From: Rhizomys pruinosus
Lineage: Eukaryota; Chordata; Mammalia; Rodentia; Spalacidae
Length of the DNA stretch: 64,000 nt
Assembly: GCA_009823505.1 (NCBI GenBank)
Contig: VZQC01009973.1
Location: forward strand, 1,013,654-1,077,653
Direction: 5' to 3'
Shown: one piece after another, positions 23,701-35,254 of the stretch
Numbering within the stretch: position 1 is the stretch's first letter
How the letters are laid out: the number at the start of each line of letters is the position of its first letter
The notes under the pieces: model-generated
The model's database searches: none
Seen by the model: only the letters and a program-made list of their open reading frames with translations
Told to the model about the DNA's origin: nothing
Made by a program: the position numbers and the translations under genes

Positions 23701-23984
23701 TGTTTTTTTTGTTTTTTTTTTTAATTTTTTTATTGATGCTTTGTGCATTTCACACACCATTTTCCAATTCAGTCCAAGCATACATCCCCTTCCCTTCCCC
23801 CCAACCCACCCCTACCCATCCTAGATCATGCACCGGCCAATAACTGTCCTGCAGTCTTCCCCTTGTTTTTTTTCTTCACTTTTAGCACTGTGATACGCCA
23901 TGTGTACAAGCCATCCCTTCAGTTGTAAAACCAATCTGCAGCAGCTGTGCCCAACCCCACACAGCCCCAATTCCACCACCAGCG
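23701..23984 (-). mobile_element. Composite element, copy F (5'-truncated) with 15-bp target-site duplication
   Basis: Minus strand: end of unit X (gttgggcacagctgctgcag, attggttttacaac), then the same junction as copy E into the L1 3' tail (G-rich tract, 'gaaatgcacaaagcatcaat') and an A-rich tail. The 15-bp repeat ggattcatatttttg flanks it exactly at 23686-23700 and 23985-23999. The whole composite was therefore inserted in one event. Confidence 0.9.
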
Positions 23985-24132
23985 GGATTCATATTTTTGA
24001 CAGTAGACTTGTATGCAGGTAAAGACAAAAAAAAAAACAAAAAATAGTTGTTTCATCTTACCAATTTACATAGTATGTTGATGATAAAAATATTAAAATA
24101 GTAGATGTACACAAAAAAAAGAAGAAAAGAAA

Positions 24133-24390
24133 ATGGTGCTGAGAGTAACTCAGCGGTTATAGCGCACTGAACCTGCTCTCCAGAGGACCAGGGTTCGATT
24201 TCCCCAGGCACCCACTAAAATGGGGATAGGGACCAGCCTTAGCTCCTTTCCAGGGGAATCCGTCTGCATCGTTCTGGCCTCCAAGGCATTTCATTGCATG
24301 AACATGGGTGCAACAACCTAACATGCAGACAGTACAACGAATACACTAACAATAAATAAATTTAAATAAAAATAAATAAAAAATAAAATA
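24133..24390 (+). mobile_element. B2 SINE, indel-rich
   Basis: Head 'gtgctgagagtaactcagcg', B box 'gggttcgattt', body 'tagctcctttccaggggaat', the diagnostic end 'acatgcagacagtacaacga', and a long A/T-rich tail. Confidence 0.85.
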
Positions 24391-24982
24391 TAAAGAGAAA
24401 AAAGTATTAAAGAAAAAAAAAAAGAGAGAAAAAGAGAGTCAAAGGCTTGTATTACAAGGAGTCAATTTGGTGTTAGGAATTGGACCACAACTGAGGGACA
24501 CCATTACATCGTTTTTGTTTTTCTGTATTCTGTTTTTCACTAAGAGACATAGCATGGTCTTCTATTTTCATCCAGCACCTACAAAGGTTCATATATCCCT
24601 CTTTCGTTACCACTGCATATTAATTTACATCTACATTATCCAGAGAACAGTATGTGAATAGTGAATACATGAGCTCTTGTGCAAGTGCTTATCTCCTATT
24701 ACCAACTAGCAGTAAACATGTTTCTTTCCCGTACCATCTCTTTTTAAAAAAAAGATTATGGATTGGTCTTTCCTATATCACTATGTGAAGCACAAGGTCA
24801 CACCACACTGTAAACCAAATAAGTGATATCATCACTACGAAGATATGTTGATCACTTATTTCAATCTTTCACAAGAAAAGAAAGAAAAGCATTCTTGGAA
24901 AACAAGCATATTTGTGATCAATGGGACACAATGATTAAACGATCATAGCCTAGCCCTCTATTTAAGATCCATATGGGCTATT

Positions 24983-25138
24983 TTTTTTTTTTTTGGTCTT
25001 TTCGAGACAGGGTCTCCCTGTAGCCCCAGCTGTCCTGGAACTCACTCTGTAGACCAGGCTGGCCTTGAACTCACAAAGATCCGCCTGCCTCTGCCTCCCA
25101 AGTGCTAGGATTAAAGGCGTGCGCCACCACGCCCGGAC
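24983..25138 (-). mobile_element. B1 SINE with target-site duplication
   Basis: Full-length minus-strand B1, close to consensus. The 14-bp flanking repeat is ccatatgggctatt at 24969-24982 versus ccatatggtctatt at 25139-25152, with one difference. Confidence 0.95.
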
Positions 25139-25179
25139 CCATATGGTCTATTATTTTCCTTATGCTAAGGTTTCTCTCC

Positions 25180-25285
25180 CCTCTTCCCCTTTTTCTCCCT
25201 CTCCTCCTCCTCCTCCTCCTCTTCCTCCTCCTCTTTCTCCTCCTCCTCCACATCTGCCTCCAACTTCTCTTATCCTTCTTCTTCT
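25180..25285. repeat. Pyrimidine tract, (TCC)n/(CTT)n
   Basis: Almost pure C/T on the plus strand with CTC/TCC repeats. Explains the poly-proline and poly-arginine frames here. Polypurine/polypyrimidine tracts of this kind can form triplex DNA. Confidence 0.9.
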
Positions 25286-25460
25286 GAGCCTAAGACAAAA
25301 TGAATCTTTTTTATCTAAGACACAATGTTTTATACTATAAATTGAATAATATTTGTATATAAAGCCAGAGAGACCATGAATATAATTATCATTAGGACTG
25401 TACTTGATAATATGTGAAAAATTATTTGATTAATATTAAATGGTATTTTGTTCCCCCTAG

Positions 25461-25617
25461 AGCACATTAGACTTTCAGAAAAAGCATACTCCAGAGGAAG
25501 CCAAGGCCGGCCTGATCAAGAGGCAGCAGTTCCATGTTCAGTTTTCTTCTGATAAGTCAAAAAAATAGTTTTGTTCCAAGACTTTGTTCCTGTATGTAAA
25601 TAAAGTATAGAAGTCAC
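25461..25617 (+). pseudogene. Candidate terminal exon or 5'-truncated retrocopy, 35 codons
   Basis: A 35-codon frame directly follows a good 3' splice-acceptor sequence (ttttgttccccctag, ending at 25460) and ends at TAG 25566-25568. A polyadenylation signal AATAAA (25599-25604) and a short A run (25618-25623) follow. The C-terminus reads AGLIKRQQFHVQF then SSDKSKK, and the segment is Lys/Gln-rich and plausibly coding. The codon immediately upstream of the acceptor is a stop in this frame. I do not recognise the protein. It could be the last exon of a gene whose other exons lie outside, or an old retrocopy whose 5' end happens to lie after an AG. Confidence 0.45.
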
Positions 25618-26059
25618 AAAAAAGAGAGCTATGATTTGTGAAACCTCAAATATGTGTATATTCATTTATTTAATATGGTAGCTGAGATTTGTCTCTTTTA
25701 GCAAGTAGTATTCTGTTCCTTTTTCAATCTGTGTGTTTTTCTACTGTACAACTATGACACTAATATTTTATTTTTTCAATTATTGTTATTTTGAATAAGT
25801 ATAGGACTTGCATATTTGTCTATTTGGTTACTGAGCACAATACTATTCCTTAGTAATAAGAAATTAATATTGAGAGGAAAATTATGAAAGACTTTGGAGT
25901 GGACAAAAAGAAATCTCTTATAGACCTACTATTTATAACATACATGTGAGTTATTTCCAAGGCTCATCATCATTAAGATGTATTAGAATGAAAGAAAATG
26001 GTAACAGTGCAAATGTTATTCACAAAAATGAAATTTAATTCTGTCAATGTGGTCAGGTA

Positions 26060-26760
26060 GTGTGGGGGTCCAATGTGTCTCTACAGGCGGGTCACCAGTC
26101 TCTTGGCACCCCAAGACACAAGCAAAGGCAGTCAGGAGGAAGAATTTGGGGTGAGCCCTAACAGATCAAAAAAGACTCTGAGCCAGTTTCAAGAGACTGA
26201 ATAACTCATTTACTTGTAGGAGGTTAGGGTCTTATATAGTAGCAATTGGTGGGCTTGAGTTGAGGATGGGAGTGGGCAGTACAGGGGAATTTTTTTTGTC
26301 TTTTTGAAACAGGGTCTCCCTGAAGCTCCAGCTGTCCTGGAACTCATTCTGTAGACTAGGCTGGCCTTGAATTCACAGAGATCCACTTGCCTCTGCCTCC
26401 CAAGTGTTGGGATTAAAGGTTTACGCTACCACGCCTAGCTATTTTTTTTTTTTTTTGTGCACTTTCTGCAAAAGCCTTTTTTAGGCTAGCTGGCAGAGGC
26501 TCCAATTGGCTCCTGAAACCAAAGCGTGCTCTTCAGAAGTGGTAGGAATGTGACACCTTCTACTGAAACTCCCAAATGGGGCTGCAAGTGTTGACTGTCC
26601 ATCTGCGAGCAAAGGCAGGCCCGACTCCCTGGCCTTTGCAGGTTATCGTGGCAAAAGCCTGCTCTCTTATTGCTCAGCCAAATGTAATAACCCCCCATCC
26701 CGGGGATTATTAGCAGTTTATTGTCCTGAGAATAAATTTATTTGTATTATTAAAGTTTCT
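26060..26760 (-). mobile_element. LTR-like sequence, minus strand
   Basis: On the minus strand it contains a TATA-like 'tatataagaccctaa' and reads toward an end 'ggacccccaca', typical of an LTR. U3-like sequence extends right to about 26730 and a B1 is inserted at 26290-26440. No target-site duplication identified, so ends are approximate. The 70-codon minus frame at 26486-26698 is not a recognised protein. Confidence 0.5.
26290..26440 (-). mobile_element. B1 SINE
   Basis: T run, gtctttttgaaacagggtct, ending accacgcctagct. Lies inside the LTR-like stretch. Confidence 0.92.
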
Positions 26761-26879
26761 CCAGAACATAACTGAGAGAATGCACATATGGATATCTATA
26801 TAGATAGATATATGTTTTTTTTTAATTACTAGTTAGATTACTTTTAAATTGCATGGAGTGTTGGAGCACAAATAAGTGT

Positions 26880-27205
26880 TTGGGATGGGAATATAGTTCA
26901 GCAAATAAAACTGACAACTTATGTTTGGATTCCTGGACTCCATGTAAAATTCAGATATCATAGCTCATGTCTGAAATCCTTTAACTCTCACAGCAAAATA
27001 GGATTTGCAAACATGCAATCCATTGGAACCTTGAAGGACAACTACCTTAAGATATCCAGAACAGCAGCAGAAACATATGAGGCTTTGCTTCAAACAAGAC
27101 AAAAGGTCATGACTTACAGCTGAGATAGTCCTCTATCCTCCACAAGTGTGTGATGGCCCATGTGCTTCCTCACATTCAAACATGTACACAAACACACATA
27201 AAATA
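26880..27205 (+). mobile_element. B4-type SINE
   Basis: Begins with an ID/tRNA-like head ('gggatgggaatatagttcag'), has a B1-like middle, 'ctttgcttcaaacaagacaa', and then 'tcctccacaagtgtgtgatg' ending in CA-rich sequence. This layout matches the rodent B4 family. Strongly diverged. Confidence 0.7.
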
Positions 27206-27209
27206 TAAC

Positions 27210-27714
27210 CATCTTATGTCACTTATATGGATTTTTTTTCAATTTTCCTTATGATACTTTAGAGTTCTCTGTTTAGAATTATGTTGCATGTTTTATTATA
27301 ACTCATCCTAAGTTAGTTTCTTAATTTGCCTAAAACAAACATTGATGTATTATTTTATTTAAATTTCCTATAAAATTAAATTTATATTTATGTGCTGATA
27401 TTAACCTAGTAAATTTATCAAATTTATCTCTTAATTCTAACAGTTTGTACATTTCTTTACACTTTTATAAATGTCATCTTAGAATCTGTGAATAATGATT
27501 GGTGTCTTCTTTACATTCCTCATGAATTTGTTTATTTTATTTCATCTGTTGTACTGGTAAGCACTGCAAATACAACAAATAATAGATAGTGCAGTTCATG
27601 TAATTGGTTGCTTACAAGTTAATGAAGAAAACAAAAACAAAATAATACTGTTCAATATAGGAAGAGAAATGACAGCTGTTAGGTACACAAATGAGAGGCT
27701 AAGCACCTGGCAGC
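27210..27714. other. Unassigned AT-rich DNA
   Basis: Very AT-rich; no gene or repeat family recognised. Confidence 0.5.
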
Positions 27715-28150
27715 TGCTCAGTCATTGAAACTGGGTGGGTACCTCCGCAGCTGGAGGAGTCCCACAGTGGCTGTGTCACACTGAGAATCTGAGACCTTCT
27801 TGATGTGGGTCTGTATGAGATTTGCAAGTATTTTTTTCAGGATTTTTGCATCTGTGTTCATTAATGAGATGTGTCTATATTTCTCCTTTTTGATTGTGTC
27901 TTTGCCTGGTTTTGGTAATAAAGTGATGCCGGCTTCATAGAAGGAATTTGGGAGAATTCCCTCTGTTTGTATTCTTCTAAACAATTTAAGTAATAATTCT
28001 GTAAGTCTTTTAGAAATGTTTTATAGAATTCTGCAATGAAACCATCTGAGCCTGGGCTTTTTTTAGTTGGGAGGTTTCTTATTACATCTTCAATTTCTTC
28101 ATATATTATGAGTCTATTTAAGCTGTCGATCTATCCTTGGTGGAATTTTG
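27715..28150 (-). mobile_element. L1 ORF2 fragment, minus strand
   Basis: An 88-codon minus-strand frame reads [28 protein letters not shown] and [20 protein letters not shown], the fingers/palm start of L1 reverse transcriptase. Upstream, in other frames, the SPGPDGF-like block is visible near 28050. Both ends are truncated. Confidence 0.9.
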
Positions 28151-28344
28151 GTATATGGTAAAGAATATGGACAACATCAAGTATTGGACATTATTGGGAC
28201 CATAAATAATGGGCTATGGTTAGGTCACAGCACAGACAGCCTCTTAATTCTCTGTCCCAGTGAGATCTATGTGGAAGTGTGGTCTGATTTTTCGGGCTGT
28301 GAGATCTTGTATTATATAAATGAATTGTTATTATTTAAAAGAAG

Positions 28345-28390
28345 GGATATAATATATATATAATATATATATATTATATATATATATCCC
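28345..28390. repeat. (TA)n palindromic tract before L1-B
   Basis: Self-complementary TA/ATT repeat. Like 1380-1433, it sits exactly at the 5' end of a long L1. Confidence 0.85.
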
Positions 28391-28747
28391 CACCCAGAGT
28401 CAGTGAGGTACCAGTGCAACCCGCCTGGTCACTGGGGGGCAATCCATCTGCCCCTGGAAGTCCAAGCTCAGCTTCTAGACATCTGCCCACAGTCAGAGAG
28501 GTTCCAGTGAGTCAAGGCAGACGTGCCTTGACCCTTGGGAGCCTACCAGCATTCGGCCCAAAGTAGCAACCCAACCCAATGCCCCCACCCCACACACAAA
28601 CCCTGTCATCCTGGTGGAGCTCTCATGCAGAGGACCTAACAGGTGGAGCATTGGTGATTTCAGTCTGTGCAGCCAATTTGAGGTGCCAGAATTCAAAGAA
28701 ACAAATAAACAGACAAATCCACATGCCAAAGACACAAGAAAAAAATC

Positions 28748-29855
28748 ATGGGAAAAGCTCATAATAAATCTGCACTAACTCTACCTACCAATCCTACAGA
28801 AGATCCCTACAATGAGATCTCTGAGGAAAGAAGCCAAGACACCAACCTTAGAAAAACAACTGTAGACACATCCAAAGAAATCAGAGAACTAAGAGAAGAG
28901 AAAAAAAAAGAAGCTCAGGAAGGACCTAGAGAGTGGAAAGAACTATGGGGAGAGATTGGAAAACTCAAGAACAACCTAGAGGGAGAAAATGACAAACTAT
29001 GGAAGGAAGTCGAAACACTGAAAAGATCCCAGCCTGAAATGAATAAAAGAAAATGACCAACGAACCAAGGAGCTACAAGATAAGAATGCCAGGCTCCAGA
29101 GGGAAGTGGAAAATCTAAAGAAATCACAGGATGAAATGAAAAAGGATATTGAACCACCAGGAAAGGATGGGAAAAAGCCTCAGAAGCAGAATTGAAGAAG
29201 CAGAAAAAAAAGAATATCAGACCTGCAGTATAATATGGAGCAACTAGAAAGGTGAAGTAAAGGTGATGAAAAATTTTTAAAAAATCACAAGAGTGGAACA
29301 ACCAGGAAATGTGGGATACTATGAAAAGACCAAACCTCTGCATCATAGGGATAGAGGAGGGAGAAGAGTTCCAAGACAACACTATTGACCAGATCTTCAA
29401 CAGGATAATAGAAGAAAATTTCCCCAGACTGAAAAAAAGACAATCCCATACAAATCCAAGAAGCACATAGAACACCAAATAGGCAGGACCAGAAAAGAAA
29501 CTCCCCACACCATATAATTGTTAAAACACTAGATGTTCAAAACAAAGACAAAATACTGAAAGGCACAAGACAAAAACAAGTTACATATAAGGAGAAAGCA
29601 ATCAGAATCACAGCTGATTTCTCAGCCAAAACGATGACAGCTAGAAGAACGTGGACCAATGTATTCCCTGTGCTAAATGACTTTAGATGCCACCCCAAAC
29701 TACAATCTCTAGAAAAAATATCAATTATAGTCAAAGGAGAAAGAAAAATCTTTCACGACATAAACAAGATGAAAGAATACATGTCTAAGAAGCAAACACT
29801 TCAGAAAATCCTCAACAGAATCCAAAGAACAGAGGGAAGAAGCAACTATCCCTAA
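28748..29855 (+). pseudogene. L1-B ORF1 remnant
   Basis: Starts at an ATG in a clean 102-codon frame (28748-29056) of coiled-coil type, with Glu/Lys heptads around residues 40-95 (EIRELREEKK, WGEIGKLKNN). Frameshifts then follow. The RNA-binding C-terminal domain is readable at 29634-29855: TARRTWTNVFPVLNDF, GERKIFHDINKMKEY, QTLQKIL. The usual ORF1p length is roughly 350-370 residues and the span fits. Not translatable as one protein. Confidence 0.88.
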
Positions 29856-29914
29856 GCAATTAAACAGAGAAAGCAACAAAATCATAACAGAGTAAATATA
29901 AACGTAGACCAAGA

Positions 29915-32900
29915 GTGCAAACAAAAAATAAGGTAGAAGGAAGCAACATATATATCTCAATAATAACCTTAAATACTAATGTTCTAAGCTCCCCAATCGA
30001 AAGGCGTAGACTTGGAGAATGGATTAGGAAATTGAAAGCTTCCATATGCTGTCTACAAAAACCCATCTCACCCTCAAGGACAGACACAAACTTAGAGTGA
30101 AAGGATGGAAAAAATATACCAAGGAAATGGTACTCAGAAATCAGCTGGAGTGGCTATTCTAAATTTTTTTAATTAATTTTATTTATTTCTGTATATGTAT
30201 GAATGTACTGTCTGCATGCAAGTCTGTGCACCCGTGTCGTGCAATGCCACGGAGTTCAGAAGAGGGTCTCGGATTCCCCTGGAACTGGAGTTCTCCTGGA
30301 ATTGGAGCTTCAGACGGTTCTCAGCCACCATGTGGGTGCTGGGGATCGAACCCATGTCCTCTGCAAGAGCGGTCGGTGCTCTTAACCGCTAGGCCATCTC
30401 TCCAGCCCCAGAGTGGCTATTCTAATATCAGACAAAATAGATCTCAAAGTAAAATTAATCAGAAGAGACAAAGAGGGCCATTACATCCCTGTCAAAGGAA
30501 CAATGAGCCATTAAGACTTCACAAACTCTGTTACAACTAACTTTATAAACACAACTCTGCAGGACTTCAGGACACAGATTAATCCTAACACACTAATAGT
30601 GGGAGAATTCAACACCCCACTGAGCCCCTTGGATAGATCACCAGGACAAAAATTAAACAGAGAGAGAGATCAGAACTGAACAGTACAATACAACAAATGG
30701 ACTTATAGACATCTAGAGAATATTCCACTCAAATACCAGAGGATATACTTTCTAATAAGCAGCTCATGGAACCTTCTCCAAAATTGACCACATACTGGTT
30801 CACAAAAGGAACCTCAACACATACAAAAGGATAGAAATTACTGCATGCATTCTGTCAGACCATAGTGCAATACAGCTCAATATGAACACCAGAATAAGTC
30901 AAACTAGCTAAAAGAACACATGGAGACTAAACAACACAATCCTGAATAATGAATTGGTCAGGGAAGTAATAAAGAATTAAATAAAATATTCATGGAACTG
31001 AAGGAAAAAGACAATACAACACAACAAAACCTGTGGGATATTTTAAAAGCAGTCTTGAGAGGGAAATTTATACCCCAAAGTACCCACACCAAAAAAAAAA
31101 AAAAACAGAAAGGGAAGAAGCAAATGATCTAACACTGCAGCTAAACACATTTGAGAGACAACAACAAATGAACCCTAATCCCAACAGACAAGAAGAAATA
31201 ACACAAATCAAAACAGAAATCAATGAAATAGAAACAAAGAAAACAATACATAAAACCAATGAATGCAAAAGCTGGTTCTTTGAAAAATTAAACAAAATAG
31301 ACAGAGGCCTCTAGCCCAGTTAACCAAAAGAAAGAGTGAGCAACTCCAAATCAATAGTATTTGTGATGAAAAGGGAACATCACAACAGACAAAGAATAGA
31401 TCTAGACAATCATATGGGAATATTTCAAAAACCTATACTCCACTGAATTTGAACACTTAAGAGAAATGGATGACTATCTGAAATCCTGGGAAGCAACAAA
31501 GCTTAACCAAGAAAAGATTGACAGTTTAAATAGACCCAAAATATTTGAGGAAATTGAAAATGCAATTAAAAATCTCCCAACTAAAAAAAAAAAAAAATCC
31601 CCCGGTCCAGATGGTTTCAGGGCAGAATTCTATAAAACATTTAAAGCGATCCTACAACCATTGGTATTCAAACTGTTTAGAAGGATACAAACAGAGGGAA
31701 TTCTCCCAAACTACTTCTATGAAGCCAGCATCACTCTAATACCAAAACCAGGCAAAGATGCAAGCAAATAAGAAAGCTGTAGACCCATCTCATTAATGAA
31801 CATAGATGCAAAAATTCTCAACAAAATACTTGCAAATCACATACAGACCCACATCAAAAAGATCATCCATAATGACCAAGTTGGATTCATACCATAGATG
31901 CAGGCATGGATCAACATACGTAAATCAATAAATATCATAAAACACATAAATGGACTGAAAGACAAAAACCACACAATCATCTCAATTGATGCATAAAAAG
32001 CCTTTGACAAGACCTAGCATCCCTTCATGTTTAAAGTCCTAGAGGGAATAGGGCTCAAAGGAACATTCTTCAACATGATCAAAGCCACATATGGCAAACC
32101 TACTGCCAACATCATCCTAAATGGAGAAAAATTGGAGTCATTTCCCTTAAAGGCAGGAACCTTGAAAGGCTTCCCCCAATCACCCCTCCTCTTCAACATA
32201 GTGCTCAAAACACTTGCTAGGGCAATAATACAAGAGAAGGAAATTAAAGGAGTAATAATCAGAAAAGAAGAAGTTAAGGTAAGTTTGCAGATGATATAAT
32301 AGTTTAACATAGAGATGCTAAAAACTCCACCAGAAAACTTCAACATATGCTTAGGAGTTTTAATAAAGTGTCAGGCTACAAAATTAACCTAGAATAATCA
32401 GTAGCCTTTCTTTACACCAACAATAAACAAGTAGAGAAGGAATATAAGAACTTCCCACTCAAAATTGCCTAAAAAATAATGAGATACCTCAGAAAAAACC
32501 CATCCAAAGATACCAAAGGACTCTACAACAAAAAATTTTACACGCCTGAAGAAGGAGATCTAAAATGACATCAAAATATGGGAAGACCTCCCATGCTCAT
32601 GGATTGGGAAAACGTAACATATTAAAAATGTCCATTTTACCCAAATTGATATACAGATTCAACACAATCCCAATCAAAATCCCTATGAACTTCTTCACAG
32701 ACTTGGAAAAAAAATCCTTAAATTCATATGAAAAAACAAAAGACCCTAAATAGCTAAAGCAACCCTGAGTATATATGCAATAAAGGGGCATTTCCCTACC
32801 AGACTTCAAACTATATTACAGGGCCATAGGCATAAAGACAGCCTGATACTTGCACAAAAACAGACCTCTTCACCAATAGAACAAAATTGAAGATCCATAC

Positions 32901-34004
32901 TTGAGCTCATAAAATTTAAGCCACCTCATATTTGACAAAGGTGCAAAAAACACTCAGTGAACGAAGGATAGCATCTTCAGCAAATGGTGCTCACAAAATT
33001 GGGTCAGTATCTACAGTAGAATAAAATTAAACCCCTACATCTCATCCCATACAAAAATCAACTCCAAGTGGAAGAAAGATCTCAACATGAAGCCTGAAAC
33101 CCTGAAGGTGATAGAAGAAAACGTTGGCAACAACCTATAAGACATAGGAGTAGGAAAAGACTTTCTAAATCAGACAGCAGCTGCACAGAAAGTAAGATCA
33201 ACAATCAACAAATGGGAGCTCATAAAACTCAAAAGCTTCTGTACAGTGAAAGAAACAATCAAAGTGGTGAAGAGAAATCCCAGAGAGTGGGAGGAAGTCT
33301 TTACCAGTGATACATCTGTCAGAGCATTAACATCAAGAATATATAAACTACTCAATAAACAAAGAAGGAAGAAGAAAAATGACCTACTCAAAAGATGGAG
33401 TAAAGAGCTGAACAGAGACTTCACCAGTAAGTAAGTAAAGATGGCTGAGAAACATCTTAAAAAGTGTTTAACATAATTAGCAATTAAGGAATTGCAAATT
33501 ACAACCACTCTTATACATCATCTCACTCCAATACGACTAGCTAAGATCAAGAAAACAAAAGACAACAGATGTTGGAGAGGTTGTGGGGAATGGGGAACAC
33601 TCATCCACTGATGGTGGGAATGTAAACTTGCACAACCACTTTGGAAAGTAGTGTGGAGAACCCTTAAAAGACTCATAATGAGCCTATTACCTGATATTGT
33701 CATACCACTCCTGGGTATACAACCCAAAGACTCATCCTACTGCAAAAATACATGCATATCCATGTTTATTGCAGCTCTCTTCATAATAGTGAAGAGCTGG
33801 AACCAACCCAAATGCCCCTCAACAGATGAGTGGATGACAAAAATGTGGTCTATCTACACAATGTAGTACTATTCAGTGGTAAAGAATGATGGCATTATGA
33901 ACCTTGCAGGTAAATGGATGGAGCACAAAGCCATTATGCTGAGTGAAGTAACATAGCCCCAGAAAGACAAATGGAGAATTCTTTCCCTCATATGTGGATG
34001 CTAA
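29915..34004 (+). pseudogene. L1-B ORF2 remnant
   Basis: Endonuclease start ITLNTNVLSSPIERRRLG (29915-30100), a B2 insertion, RT fingers KKKSPGPDGFRAEFY and [20 protein letters not shown] (31466-31771), palm (32027-32299) and the C-terminal block to LICGC-stop at 34002-34004. The FADD catalytic block is disrupted by a frameshift near 32285 (frame reads VSLQMI). Stops and frameshifts in all domains. Confidence 0.9.
30163..30410 (-). mobile_element. B2 SINE, perfect 15-bp target-site duplication
   Basis: Minus-strand full-length B2 with clear A and B boxes. Flanking repeat gagtggctattctaa at 30148-30162 and 30411-30425 is identical. Interrupts L1-B ORF2 in the endonuclease domain. Confidence 0.97.
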
Positions 34005-34099
34005 CACCAAATCCCCTAGAAGAAATGCAAGATCAATGACAATATTGTTATATTTCTGTTTATCTTAAAGTAACTAAGCTGCTATAAATTGAATTTCTC

Positions 34100-34343
34100 G
34101 GGGCTGGAGAGATGGACTAGTGGTTGAGAGCACCGACTGCTCTTGCAGAGGACTCTGGTTTGATTTCCAGCACCCACATGGCAGCTGAGAACCATCTTTA
34201 ACTCCAGTTCCAGGGGATTCCGACAACCTCTTCTGACCTCCACGGCATTGCATGACATGGGTGCACAGACCTAGATGCAAACAGTACATTCATACACGTA
34301 CAAGGATAGATAAAAATTTAAAAATTTTAAAAAATTAAAAAAA
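34100..34343 (+). mobile_element. B2 SINE in L1-B 3'UTR
   Basis: ggggctggagagatggacta head, 'cagacctagatgcaaacagt' 3' body, A-rich tail. Flanking repeat aattgaatttctc (34087-34099) versus aattgaatatctc (34344-34356), one mismatch. Confidence 0.96.
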
Positions 34344-34627
34344 AATTGAATATCTCAACAGGCTCTAGAATCCACCCACCAATTATTCTGAGACTCTGTA
34401 ATTACTGGGTATGGATGAAGAGTATCCTTATTTTAGAATAATATAAAATTTATGGAGGAAAATGTGAATTCCTAAGCATAAAAACATTAATGAGAGAAAG
34501 ATGAAGGACAGTTATGGAAGAATGCAGTGGGGTGGGGGGAAGGGAGAGGGGGAATATGCCTGAACTGAATTGAAAAATGTTGTATGAAATACACGAAGCA
34601 TCAATAAAAATGAAGATTAAAAAGATA

Positions 34628-35250
34628 ACTGTGTTAATGAAATATTATAATTAAGCACATTATTATTCACAGTATTATCTTTATTTACTGATAACTATAC
34701 ACATTTTGAATTCAAATACCACTTTTAAGTTAAATAGCAAGTTCTATTTAAAAAAATAAAATTAACAGCTTTTGATTAAGGTGATATCCTTAACCATAAA
34801 GGATCAATAAGAAGAAACTTCAAACATACCAATACTGACAGTCCAATTGACAAAACACACTTCACAGATATCTGTTCATTTAAAAAAGATGTGATGCAAA
34901 AACTAGAGCAAAATGCCTTGGCCTCGTGGAAATAATCTGTTAAACTAAAAATAATAATAAAAATAAAAATAAAATAAAATTACCTGTTTAAATATGCTTG
35001 AGATTTTGAAGATGGATCACATTTTGTTGTCATTTCAGCAACTTCATTTTTAACATAATGAAGTGTTCCATTTAAAAAATTTATAACGACTGTATTCACT
35101 ATTTAAAGTTTTTACTCTTAAATTTTCCTTTGAATTATTTTGAGATTTTCATTCTGCTTAAACTTTACTGAAACTTTCCATTCATCCACTAACAGTTTAT
35201 ACTCTTTATTTACGTAAAATTAATTTTAATTATGTTTTATGAAATATAGA
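34628..35250. other. Unassigned AT-rich DNA between L1-B and unit X copy B
   Basis: No gene or known repeat seen; a short A/T-rich simple stretch at 34951-34980. It is not homologous to the sequence upstream of unit X copy A. Confidence 0.5.
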
Positions 35251-35254
35251 TGAG

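Larger units (their letters stand above)
28391..34625 (+). mobile_element. L1-B, near full-length LINE-1, broken
   Basis: 5'UTR (28391-28747, GC-richer, ending 'cacatgccaaagacacaaga'), ORF1 (28748-29855), A-rich spacer, ORF2 (about 29915-34004), and a 3'UTR with G-rich tract (34531-34556) ending 'gaagcatcaataaaaatgaa'. Two B2s are inserted, at 30163-30410 and 34100-34343. Multiple frameshifts break both ORFs. Its 3'UTR is short and does not contain unit X, unlike the region after L1-A. Confidence 0.93.

Noticed and set aside
25065..25340. Proline-rich and arginine-rich frames
   Set aside because: Produced by the (TCC)n tract and the adjacent B1.
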